This document shows, piece after piece, positions 1 through 10,700 of a DNA stretch of 51,637 nt (within the stretch, counting starts at the first letter, position 1; each line of letters opens with the position of its first letter). The stretch lies in NCBI GenBank assembly GCA_905220665.1, contig CAJNAR010000054.1:1-51637 (forward strand). Direction: 5' to 3'. The position numbers and the translations under genes were made by a program. The stretch comes from Albugo candida (taxonomy: Eukaryota > Oomycota > Peronosporomycetes > Albuginales > Albuginaceae). Under the pieces are notes generated by a model. The model did no database searches, was not told where the DNA came from, and saw only the letters and a program-made list of their open reading frames with translations.

Positions 1-37
1 AAGAAAACTCACGTGGTTACACAAAAATAATGATTTG

Positions 38-988
38 AACGTGATTGATTGCAAAAGTGTGCTTTTAATGCTATGGTCGTAAATGCAACAGAACATCCAA
101 TTCACCAGTCGAAACTGCTAACTAAACTACAAATCCGCACATTTTTGGCCTTTTTTTTTAATGTTCCTGCTGGCTACGGTATATATTGCGGTCTTTTAAT
201 TCTGAGAAGCATACCAGTCGTATGCTCTTGTACAACTTCCTGTGATCAAAAGAAATAGTTCATTCATGAGTTTAGGCCTTATAGACACAGAACCAAAACA
301 GAAAAGACGGTACTTCAATCTTAGAAAACTCACGTGGTTACACAAAAATAATGATTTGAACGTGATTGATTGCAAAAGTTTGCTTTTGATGCTATGGTCG
401 TAAATGCAACAGTAAATCCAATTCACCAGTCGAAACTGATAACTAAACTACATATCCGCACATTTCTAGGCACTTTTTTGTAAGATGTTCCTGCTGGCTA
501 CGGTATATATTGCAGTCTTTTGATTATGAGAAGCATACCAGTCGTATGTTCTTGTACAACTTCCTGTGATCAAAAGAAATAGTTCATTCATGAGTTTTAA
601 TCTTATAGACACAGAAGCAAAACAGAAAAGACGGTACTTCAATCTTAGAAAACTCACGTGTTCGCACAAAAATATTGAATTAAACGTGATTGATTGCAAA
701 AGTGTGCTTTTAATGCTATGGTCGTAAATGCAACAGTAAATCCAATTCACCAGTCGAAACTGATAACTAAACTACATATCCGCACAATTCTAGCCACTTT
801 TTTGTAAGATGTTCCTGCTGGCTACGGTATGTATTGCAGTATTTTGATTCTGAGAAGCATACCAGTCGTATGCTCTTGTACAACTTCCTCTGATCAAAAG
901 AAATAGTTCATTCATGAGTTTAAGCCTGATAGACACAGAACCAAAACAGAAAAGACGGTACTTCAATCTTAGAAACTCACGTGGTTAC
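38..988 (+). repeat. Segmental duplicate, left partner (matches 21316-22266)
   Basis: The offset to the partner is 21,278 bp (66 monomers). Shared rare variants include ATTGCGGTCTTTTAATT near 186, CAAAAGTTTGCTTTTGATG near 373, TTTCTAGGCACTTTTTTG near 462, ACAGAAGCAAAAC near 611 and CACAATTCTAGCCAC near 783. Differences seen by eye are few, for example AACTTCC versus AACATCC near 882. Similarity drops near 38 (GTGGTTACAC upstream here, GTGTTCGCAC in the partner) and near 988, where the same two variants distinguish the partners. Confidence 0.85.
208..226 (+). other. 7-bp perfect dyad with 5-nt loop (hairpin/cruciform candidate)
   Basis: AGCATAC, loop CAGTC, GTATGCT. Units with GTATGCT have seven perfect pairs. 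The common GTATGTT form (for example 2461-2479) keeps the stem with one G-T pair. CAGTCTTATG units lose the loop-closing pair, and short-subfamily AGCTTAC/GTATCTT units lose the middle of the stem. Confidence 0.6.
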
Positions 989-2393
989 ACAAAAATAATG
1001 ATTTGAACGTGATTGATTGCAAAAGTGTGCTTTTAATGCTATGGTCGTAAATGCAACAGTAAATCCAATTCACCAGTCGAAACTGCTAACTAAACTACAA
1101 ATCCGCACATTTTTAGCCTTTTTTTGTAATGTTCCTGCTGGCTACGGTATATATTGCAGTCTTTTAATTCTGAGAAGCATACCAGTCGTATGCTCTTGTA
1201 CAACTTCCTGTGATCAAAAGAAATAGTTCATTCATGAGTTTAGTCTTATAGACACAGAACCAAAACAGAAAAGACGGTACTTCAATCTTAGAAAACTCAC
1301 GTGTTCGCACAAAAATATTGAATTAAACGTGATTGATTGCAAAAGTGTGCTTTTAATGCTATGGTTTAAATGCAGCAGAACATCCTATTCACCAGTCGAA
1401 ACTGATAACTAAACTACATATCCGCACATTTTCAGCCATTTTTTTGTAATGTTCCTGCTGGCTACGGGTATATATTGCAGTCTTTTGATTATGAGAAGCA
1501 TACCAGTCGTATGTTCTTGTACAACTTCCTGTGATCCAATGAAATAGTTCATTCATGAGTTTTAGTCTTATAGACACAGAACCAAAACAGAAAAGAGGCT
1601 ACTCCAATCTTAGAGAACTCACGTGTTCGCACAAAAATATTGAATTAAACGTGATTGATTGCAAAAGTGTGCTTTTAATGCTATGGTTTAAATGCAGCAG
1701 AACATCCTATTCACCAGTCGAAACTGATAACTAAACTACATATCCGCACATTTTTAGCCATTTTTTTGTAATGTTCCTGCTGGCTATGGTATATATTGCA
1801 GTCTTTTGATTCTGAGAAGCATACCAGTCGTATGTTCTTGTACAACTTCCTGTGATCAAAAGAAATAGTTCATTCATGAGTTTATCTTATAGACACAGAA
1901 CCAAAACAGAAAAGACGGTACTTCAATCTTAGAAAACTCACGTGTTCGCACAAAAATATTGAATTAAACGTGATTGATTGCAAAAGTGTGCTTTTAATGC
2001 TATGGTCGTAAATGCAGCAGAACATCCAATTCACCAGTCGAAACTGATAACTAAACTACATATCCGCACATTTTTAGCCATTTTTTTGTAAGATGTTCCT
2101 GCTGGCTAGGGTATCTATTGCAGTATTTTGATTCTGAGAAGCACACCAGTCGTATGTTCTTGTATAACTTCGTGTGATGAAAAAGAATAGTTTATTCATG
2201 AGTTGAAGCCTTATAGACACAGAACCAAAACAGAAAAGACGGTACTTCAATCTTAGAAACTCACGTGTTCGCACAAAAATATTGAATTAAACGTGATTGA
2301 TTGCAAAAGTGTGCTTTTAATGCTATGGTCGTAAATGCAACAGTAAATCCAATTCACCAGTCGAAACTGATAACTAAACTACATATCCGCACA

Positions 2394-2410
2394 TTTTTAG
2401 CCATTTTTTT
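2394..2410 (+). other. Phased T-tracts (candidate bent DNA), one per monomer
   Basis: T5 (2394-2398) and T7 (2404-2410) have centres 11 bp apart, about one helical turn, in CATTTTTAGCCATTTTTTTG. The pair recurs in nearly every unit; the second tract varies from about 6 to 9 T and is the main source of 1-bp length changes. Phased A/T-tracts are known to curve DNA; curvature here is inferred. Confidence 0.6.
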
Positions 2411-2583
2411 GTAATGTTCCTGCTGGCTACGGTATATATTGCAGTATTTTGATTCTGAGAAGCATACCAGTCGTATGTTCTTGTACAACTTCCTGTGATC
2501 AAAAGAAATAGTTCATTCATGAGTTTTAGTCTTATAGACACAGAACCAAAACAGAAAAGACGGTACTTCAATCTTAGAAAACT

Positions 2584-2589
2584 CACGTG
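2584..2589 (+). promoter_or_regulatory. CACGTG hexamer (E-box/G-box type), recurrent per monomer
   Basis: CTCACGTGTTCGC is present in most full-length units at the same internal position. CACGTG is the core recognised by many bHLH and bZIP proteins, including the yeast centromere factor Cbf1. It is altered to CACGTA in six units (27411, 28377, 29018, 29985, 30626, 33055) and absent from all twelve short units. Binding is untested. Confidence 0.3.
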
Positions 2590-2626
2590 TTCGCACAAAA
2601 ATATTGAATTAAACGTGATTGATTGC

Positions 2627-2640
2627 AAAAGTGTGCTTTT
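2627..2640 (+). other. Small dyad AAAAG-TGTG-CTTTT
   Basis: A 5-bp inverted repeat around a 4-nt loop, just before TAATGCTATGG. Right-domain units with GAAAGTGTGCTTTT keep four pairs plus a G-T. It is short, A/T-rich and could arise by chance, so no role is claimed. Confidence 0.35.
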
Positions 2641-2996
2641 AATGCTATGGTCGTAAATGCAACAGTAAATCCAATTCACCAGTCGAAACTGATAACTAAA
2701 CTACATATCCGCACATTTTTAGCCATTTTTTTGTAATGTTCCTGCTGGCTAGGGTATCTATTGCAGTATTTTGATTCTGAGAAGCACACCAGTCGTATGT
2801 TCTTGTATAACTTCGTGTGATGAAAAAGAATAGTTTATTCATGAGTTGAAGCCTTATAGACACAGAACCAAAACAAAAAAGACGGTACTTCAATCTTAGA
2901 AAACTCACGTGTTCGCACAAAAATAATGAATCAAACGTGATCGATTGCGAAAGTGGGCTTTTAATGTCATGGTCGTAAATGCAACAGTAAATCCAA

Positions 2997-3311
2997 TTCA
3001 CCAGTCGAAACTGATAACTAAACTACACATCCGCACATTTTTAGCCACTTTTTTGTAAGATGTTCCTACTGGCTACGGTATGTATTGCAGTATTTTGATT
3101 CTGAGAAGCATACCAGTCGTATGCTCTTGTACAACATCCTCTGATCAAAAGAAATAGTTCATTCATGAGTTTAAGCCTGATAGACACAGAACCAAAACAG
3201 AAAAGACGGTACTTCAATCTTAGAAACTCACGTGTTCGCACAAAAATATTGAATTAAACGTGATTGAGTGTGCTTTTAATTCTATGGTCGTTAATGCAGC
3301 AGAACATCCAA
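2997..3311 (+). repeat. Monomer with 7-bp deletion (315 bp)
   Basis: Near 3264 the usual GATTGATTGCAAAAGTGTG reads GATTGAGTGTG, a loss of about 7 bp including one of the two adjacent GATT elements. It is the first of three adjacent shortened units found only in HOR copy 1. Confidence 0.85.
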
Positions 3312-3617
3312 TTCACCAGTCGAAACTGCTAACTAAACTACAAATCCGCACATTTTTAGCCATTTTTTTGTAATGTTCCTGCTGGCTACGGTATGTATTG
3401 CAGCCTTTTGATTCTGAGAAGCATACCAGTCGTATGCTCTTGTACAACTTCCTGTGATCAAAAGAAATAGTTCATTCATGAGTTTAAGTCTTATAGACAC
3501 AGAACCAAAACAGAAAAGAGGCTACTCCAATCTTAGAGAACTCACGTGTCCGCACAATAACGTGATTGCAAAAGTGTGCTTTTAATGCTATGGTCGTAAA
3601 TGCAACAGTAAATCCAA
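3312..3617 (+). repeat. Monomer with 16-bp deletion (306 bp)
   Basis: Near 3553-3576 the A-rich stretch after CGCACA is collapsed: the unit reads CGCACAATAACGTGATTGC, about 16 bp shorter than the common form. It also has GTGTCCGCAC instead of GTGTTCGCAC. Second of three adjacent shortened units. Confidence 0.85.
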
Positions 3618-3929
3618 TTCACCAGTCGAAACTGATAACTAAACTACATATCCGCACATTTTTAGCCATTTTTTTGTAAGATGTTCCTGCTGGCTAGGGT
3701 ATCTATTGCAGTATTTTGATTCTGAGAAGCATACCAGTCGTATGTTCTTGTATAACTTCGTGTGATGAAAACGAATAGTTCATTCATGAGTTGAAGCCTT
3801 ATAGACCAGAAAAGAGGCTACTCCAATCTTAGAGAACTCACGTGTTCGCACAAAAATATTGAATTAAACGTGATCGATTGCGAAAGTGTGCTTTTGATGC
3901 TATGGTCGTAAATGCAACAGTAAATCCAA
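3618..3929 (+). repeat. Monomer with 12-bp deletion (312 bp)
   Basis: Near 3802-3818 the unit reads ATAGACCAGAAAAGAGG, lacking about 12 bp of the usual ACACAGAACCAAAACAG stretch. The repeated CAGAA elements on either side suggest slippage. Third of the cluster. Confidence 0.85.
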
Positions 3930-6900
3930 TTCACCAGTCGAAACTGATAACTAAACTACATATCCGCACATTTTTAGCCATTTTTTTTTGTAAGGTTCCT
4001 GCTGGCTACGGTAGGTATTGCAGTCTTTTGATTCTGAGAAGCATAACAGTCGTATGTTCTTGTATAACTTCGTGTGATGAAAACGAATAGTTCATTCATG
4101 AGTTGAAGCCTTACAGACACAGAACCAAAACAGAAAAGACGGTACTTCAATCTTAGAAAACTCACGTGGTTACACAAAAATAATGATTTGAACGTGATTG
4201 ATTGCAAAAGTGTGCTTTTAATGCTATGGTCGTAAATGCAACAGTAAATCCAATTCACCAGTCGAAACTGATAACTAAACTACACATCCGCACATTTTTA
4301 GCCACTTTTTTGTAAGATGTTCCTGCTGGCTACGGTAGGTATTGCAGTCATTTGATTCTGAGAAGCATACCAGTCGTATGTTCTTGTACAACTTCCTGTG
4401 ATCAAAAGAAATAGTTCATTCATGAGTTTTAGTCTTATAGACACAGAACCAGAAAGAAAAGACGCTACTCCAATCTTAGAAAACTCACGTGTTCGCACAA
4501 ACATAATGAATCAAACGTGATCGATTGCAAAAGTGTGCTTTTAATGCTATGGTCGTAAATGCAGCAGAACATCCAATTCACCAGTCGAAACTGATAACTA
4601 AACTACATATCCGCACATTTTTAGCCATTTTTTTGTAATGTTCCTGCTGGCTACGGTATATATTGCAGTATTTTGATTCTGAGAAGCATACCAGTCGTAT
4701 GTTCTTGTACAACTTCGTGTGATCAAAAGAAATAGTTCATTCATGAGTTTTAAGTCTTATAGACACAGAACCAAAACAGAAAAGAGGTACTTCAATCTTA
4801 GAAAACTCACGTGTTCGCACAAAAATATTGAATTAAACGTGTTTGATTGCAAAAGTGTGCTTTTAATGCTATGGTCGTAAATGCAACAGTAAATCCAATT
4901 CACCAGTCGAAACTGATAACTAAACTACACATCCGCACATTTTTAGCCATTTTTTTGTAATGTTCCTGCTGGCTACGGTATGTATTGCAGTATTTTGATT
5001 CTGAGAAGCATACCAGTCGTATGTTCTTGTATAACTTCGTGTGATGAAAACGAATAGTTCATTCATGAGTTGAAGCCTTATAGACACAGAACCAGAAAGA
5101 AGACGGTACTTCAATCTTAGAAAACTCACGTGTTCGCACAAAAATATTGAATTAAACGTGATTGATTGCAAAAGTGTGCTTTTAATGCTATGGTCGTAAA
5201 TGCAGCAGAACATCCAATTCACCAGTCGAAACTGATAACTAAACTACATATCCGCACATTTTTAGCCATTTTTTTGTAAGATGTTCCTGCTGGCTAGGGT
5301 ATCTATTGCAGTATTTTGATTCTGAGAAGCACACCAGTCGTATGTTCTTGTATAACTTCGTGTGATGAAAAAGAATAGTTTATTCATGAGTTGAAGCCTT
5401 ATAGACACAGAACCAAAACAAAAAAGACGGTACTTCAATCTTAGAAAACTCACGTGTTCGCACAAAAATAATGAATCAAACGTGATCGATTGCGAAAGTG
5501 GGCTTTTGATGCTATGGTCGTAAATGCAACAGTAAATCCAATTCACCAGTCGAAACTGATAACTAAACTACATATCCGCACATTTTTAGCCATTTTTTTG
5601 TAAGTGTTCCTGCTGGCTACGGTATATATTGCAGTATTTTGATTCTGAGAAGCATACCAGTCGTATGTTCTTGTACAACTTCCTGTGATCAAAAGAAATA
5701 GTTCATTCATGAGTTTTAGTCTTATAGACACAGAACCAAAACAGAAAAGAGGCTACTCCAATCTTAGAGAACTCACGTGTTCGCACAAAAATATTGAATT
5801 AAACGTGATCGATTGCGAAAGTGTGCTTTTAATGCTATGGTTTAAATGCAGCAGAACATCCTATTCACCAGTCGAAACTGATAACTAAACTACATATCCG
5901 CACATTTTCAGCCATTTTTTTGTAATGTTCCTGCTGGCTACGATATGTATTGCAGTCTTTTGATTCTGAGAAGCATACCAGTCGTATGTTCTTGTACAAC
6001 TTCCTTTGATCAAAAGAAATAGTTCATTCATGAGTTTTAGTCTTATAGACACAGAACCAAAACAGAAAAGACGGTACTTCAATCTTAGAAAACTCACGTG
6101 TTCGCACAAAAATATTGAATTAAACGTGATTGATTGCAAAAGTGTGCTTTTAATGCTATGGTCGTAAATGCAGCAGAACATCCAATTCACCAGTCGAAAC
6201 TGATAACTAAACTACATATCCGCACATTTTTAGCCATTTTTTTTAATGTTCCTGCTGGCTACGGTATGTATTGCAGTCTTTTGATTCCGAGAAGCATACC
6301 AGTCTTATGTTCTTGTACAACTTCCTGTGATCAAAAAAAATAGTTCATTCATGAGTTTTAATCTTATAGACACAGAACCAAAACAGAAAAGACGGTACTT
6401 CAATCTTAGAAAACTCACGTGTTCGCACAAAAATAATGAATCAAACGTGATCGATTGCGAAAGTGGGCTTTTGATGCTATGGTCGTAAATGCAACAGTAA
6501 ATCCAATTCACCAGTCGAAACTGATAACTAAACTACATATCCGCACATTTTTAGCCATTTTTTTGTAAGATGTTCCTGCTGGCTACGGTAGGTATTGCAG
6601 TCATTTGATTCTGAGAAGCATACCAGTCGTATGTTCTTGTACAACTTCCTGTGATCAAAAGAAATAGTTCATTCATGAGTTTAAGTCTTATAGACACAGA
6701 ACCAAAACAGAAAAGAGGCTACTCCAATCTTAGAGAACTCACGTGTTCGCACAAAAATATTGAATTAAACGTGATCGATTGCGAAAGTGTGCTTTTAATG
6801 CTATGGTTTAAATGCAGCAGTAAATCCAATTCACCAGTCGAAACTGATAACTAAACTACATATCCGCACATTTTTAGCCATTTTTTTGTAATGTTCCTGC

Positions 6901-7793
6901 TGGCTACGGTATATATTGCAGTCTTTTGATTATGAGAAGCATACCAGTCGTATGTTCTTGTACAACTTCCTGTGATCCAAAGAAATAGTTCATTCATGAG
7001 TTTTAGTCTTATAGACACAGAACCAAAACAGAAAAGACGGTACTTCAATCTTAGAAAACTCACGTGTTCGCACAAAAATATTGAATTAAACGTGATTGAT
7101 TGCAAAAGTGTGCTTTTAATGCTATGGTTTAAATGCAGCAGAACATCCTATTCACCAGTCGAAACTGATAACTAAACTACATATCCGCACATTTTCAGCC
7201 ATTTTTTTGTAATGTTCCTGCTGGCTACGGTATATATTGCAGTCTTTTGATTATGAGAAGCATACCAGTCGTATGTTCTTGTACAACTTCCTGTGATCAA
7301 AAGAAATAGTTCATGCATGAGTTTTAGTCTTATAGACAGAGAACCAAAACAGAAAAGAGGCTACTCCAATCTTAGAAAACTCACGTGTTCGCACAAAAAT
7401 ATTGAATTAAACGTGTTTGATTGCAAAAGTGTGCTTTTAATGCTATGGTCGTAAATGCAACAGTAAATCCAATTCACCAGTCGAAACTGATAACTAAACT
7501 ACATATCCGCACATTTTCAGCCATTTTTTTGTAATGTTCCTGCTGGCTACGGTATCTATTGCAGTATTTTGATTCTGAGAAGCACACCAGTCGTATGTTC
7601 TTGTATAACTTCGTGTGATGAAAACGAATAGTTCATTCATGAGTTGAAGCCTTATAGACACAGAACCAGAAAGGAAAGACGCTACTCCAATCTTAGAAAA
7701 CTCACGTGTTCGCACAAAAATATTGAATTAAACGTGATTGATTGCAAAAGTGTGCTTTTAATGCTATGGTCGTAAATGCAACAGTAAATCCAA

Positions 7794-10700
7794 TTCACCA
7801 GTCGAAACTGATAACTAAACTACATATCCGCACATTTTTAGCCATTTTTTTGTAATGTTCCTGCTGGCTACGGTATATATTGCAGTCTTTTGATTATGAG
7901 AAGCATACCAGTCGTATGTTCTTGTACAACTTCCTGTGATCCAATGAAATAGTTCATTCATGAGTTTTAGTCTTATAGACACAGAACCAAAACAGAAAAG
8001 ACGGTACTTCAATCTTAGAAACTCACGTGTTCGCACAAAAATATTGAATTAAACGTGATTGATTGCAAAAGTGTGCTTTTAATGCTATGGTTTAAATGCA
8101 GCAGAACATCCTATTCACCAGTCGAAACTGATAACTAAACTACATATCCGCACATTTTCAGCCATTTTTTTGTAATGTTCCTGCTGGCTACGGTATATAT
8201 TGCAGTCTTTTGATTATGAGAAGCATACCAGTCGTATGTTCTTGTACAACTTCCTGTGATCAAAAGAAATAGTTCATTCATGAGTTTTAGTCTTATAGAC
8301 ACAGAACCAAAACAGAAAAGACGGTACTTCAATCTTAGAAAACTCACGTGTTCGCACAAAAATATTGAATTAAACGTGATTGATTGCAAAAGTGTGCTTT
8401 TAATGCTATGGTCGTAAATGCAGCAGAACATCCAATTCACCAGTCGAAACTGATAACTAAACTACATATCCGCACATTTTTAGCCATTTTTTTGTAAGAT
8501 GTTCCTGCTGGCTAGGGTATCTATTGCAGTATTTTGATTCTGAGAAGCACACCAGTCGTATGTTCTTGTATAACTTCGTGTGATGAAAAAGAATAGTTTA
8601 TTCATGAGTTGAAGCCTTATAGACACAGAACCAAAACAGAAAAGACGGTACTTCAATCTTAGAAAACTCACGTGTTCGCACAAAAATATTGAATTAAACG
8701 TGATTGATTGCAAAAGTGTGCTTTTAATGCTATGGTCGTAAATGCAACAGTAAATCCAATTCACCAGTCGAAACTTGTAACTAAACTACATATGAGCACA
8801 TTTTTAGCCATTTTTTTGTAATGTTCCTGCTGGCTACGGTATATATTGCAGTCTTTTGATTATGAGAAGCATACCAGTCGTATGTTCTTGTACAACTTCC
8901 TGTGATCAAAAGAAATAGTTCATTCATGAGTTTTAGTCTTATAGACACAGAACCAAAACAGAAAAGACGGTACTTCAATCTTAGAAAACTCACGTGTTCG
9001 CACAAAAATATTGAATTAAACGTGATTGATTGCAAAAGTGTGCTTTTAATGCTATGGTCGTAAATGCAGCAGAACATCCAATTCACCAGTCGAAACTGAT
9101 AACTAAACTACATATCCGCACATTTTTAGCCATTTTTTTGTAAGATGTTCCTGCTGGCTAGGGTATCTATTGCAGTATTTTGATTCTGAGAAGCACACCA
9201 GTCGTATGTTCTTGTATAACTTCGTGTGATGAAAAAGAATAGTTTATTCATGAGTTGAAGCCTTATAGACACAGAACCAAAACAAAAAAGACGGTACTTC
9301 AATCTTAGAAAACTCACGTGTTCGCACAAAAATAATGAATCAAACGTGATCGATTGCGAAAGTGGGCTTTTAATGTCATGGTCGTAAATGCAACAGTAAA
9401 TCCAATTCACCAGTCGAAACTGATAACTAAACTACACATCCGCACATTTTTAGCCACTTTTTTGTAAGATGTTCCTGCTGGCTACGGTATGTATTGCAGT
9501 ATTTTGATTCTGAGAAGCATACCAGTCGTATGCTCTTGTACAACTTCCTCTGATCAAAAGAAATAGTTCATTCATGAGTTTAAGCCTTATAGACACAGAA
9601 CCAAAACAGAAAAGACGGTACTTCAATCTTAGAAAACTCACGTGTTCGCACAAAAATATTGAATTAAACGTGATTGATTGCAAAAGTGTGCTTTTAATGC
9701 TATGGTCGTAAATGCAGCAGAACATCCAATTCACCAGTCGAAACTGATAACTAAACTACATATCCGCACATTTTTAGCCATTTTTTTGTAATGTTCCTGC
9801 TGGCTACGGTATATATTGCAGTATTTTGATTCTGAGAAGCATACCAGTCGTATGTTCTTGTACAACTTCCTGTGATCAAAAGAAATAGTTCATTCATGAG
9901 TTTTAATCTTATAGACACAGAACCAAAACAGAAAAGACGGTACTTCAATCTTAGAAAACTCACGTGTTCGCACAAAAATATTGAATTAAACGTGATTGAT
10001 TGCAAAAGTGTGCTTTTAATGCTATGGTCGTAAATGCAACAGTAAATCCAATTCACCAGTCGAAACTGATAACTAAACTACACATCCGCACATTTTTAGC
10101 CATTTTTTTGTAATGTTCCTGCTGGCTAGGGTATCTATTGCAGTATTTTGATTCTGAGAAGCATACCAGTCGTATGTTCTTGTATAACTTCGTGTGATGA
10201 AAACGAATAGTTCATTCATGAGTTGAAGCCTTATAGACACAGAACCAAAACAGAAAAGACGGTACTTCAATCTTAGAAAACTCACGTGTTCGCACAAAAA
10301 TATTGAATTAAACGTGATTGATTGCAAAAGTGTGCTTTTAATGCTATGGTCGTAAATGCAACAGTAAATCCAATTCACCAGTCGAAACTGATAACTAAAC
10401 TACATATCCGCACATTTTTAGCCATTTTTTTGTAAGATGTTCCTGCTGGCTACGGTAGGTATTGCAGTCTTTTGATTCTGAGAAGCATAACAGTCGTATG
10501 TTCTTGTATAACTTCGTGTGATGAAAACGAATAGTTCATTCATGAGTTGAAGCCTTACAGACACAGAACCAAAACAGAAAAGACGGTACTTCAATCTTAG
10601 AAAACTCACGTGGTTACACAAAAATAATGATTTGAACGTGATTGATTGCAAAAGTGTGCTTTTAATGCTATGGTCGTAAATGCAACAGTAAATCCAATTC

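Larger units (their letters stand above)
1..1387 (+). repeat. Tail of a preceding HOR copy (partial)
   Basis: One partial and four complete monomers precede the first recognisable HOR start at 1388. They match the monomers at 21379-22667 that precede the HOR start at 22668. The shared run of private variants is listed under the paired duplication at 38-988. The array clearly continues upstream of the window. Confidence 0.75.
2353..2674 (+). repeat. Reference full-length monomer (322 bp)
   Basis: This is a representative full unit chosen to place internal landmarks. It is about 34-35% G+C with nine CpG dinucleotides. In order it holds two T-tracts (2394-2398 and 2404-2410), a hairpin-capable dyad (2461-2479), CACGTG (2584-2589) and a second small dyad (2627-2640). 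No obvious half-length subrepeat is present. The octamer ACCAGTCG occurs twice, about 109 bp apart, but the flanks do not align, so a dimeric or trimeric origin is not supported. Confidence 0.9.
1388..7793 (+). repeat. HOR copy 1 (20 monomers, 6406 bp)
   Basis: The copy begins with the monomer carrying GATCCAATGAAAT (1533); four monomers later comes the one carrying GTGGGCTTTTAATGTCATGG (2953). From about 3618 on, its monomers pair one-for-one with HOR copy 2 at an offset of 6444-6451 bp. The monomer 5218-5541 looks identical to 11665-11988. Three successive monomers (2997-3929) carry deletions and account for much of the shorter length relative to copy 2. Confidence 0.85.

Noticed and set aside
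49..258. Plus-strand 67-70 codon open frames (for example 49-258, 5685-5888, 12131-12334)
   Set aside because: They overlap the minus-strand frames on the same repeat, begin at whichever ATG is in the unit, and vary with the same indels. No recognisable domain or consistent start context.
101..422. Monomer derived from two or three shorter subrepeats
   Set aside because: ACCAGTCG appears twice per unit about 109 bp apart (104 and 213 in the first unit), but the flanking sequence does not align and no third copy occurs at the expected spacing.
2584..2600. CENP-B box in the monomer
   Set aside because: TTCG occurs in GTTCGCAC and, in some units, ACTTCGTGTGATG, but the required downstream A and CGGG positions do not match in either place.
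2374..2679. Minus-strand open frames of 94-108 codons recurring once per monomer (for example 2374-2679, 5885-6190, 25895-26221)
   Set aside because: Each lies within a single repeat unit, and related units are cut to 62-84 codons or given different C-termini by small indels (T-tract length, the GA insertion, lost bases). 322 bp is not a multiple of three, so the frame does not continue into the next unit. Nothing in the variation suggests protein-level constraint.
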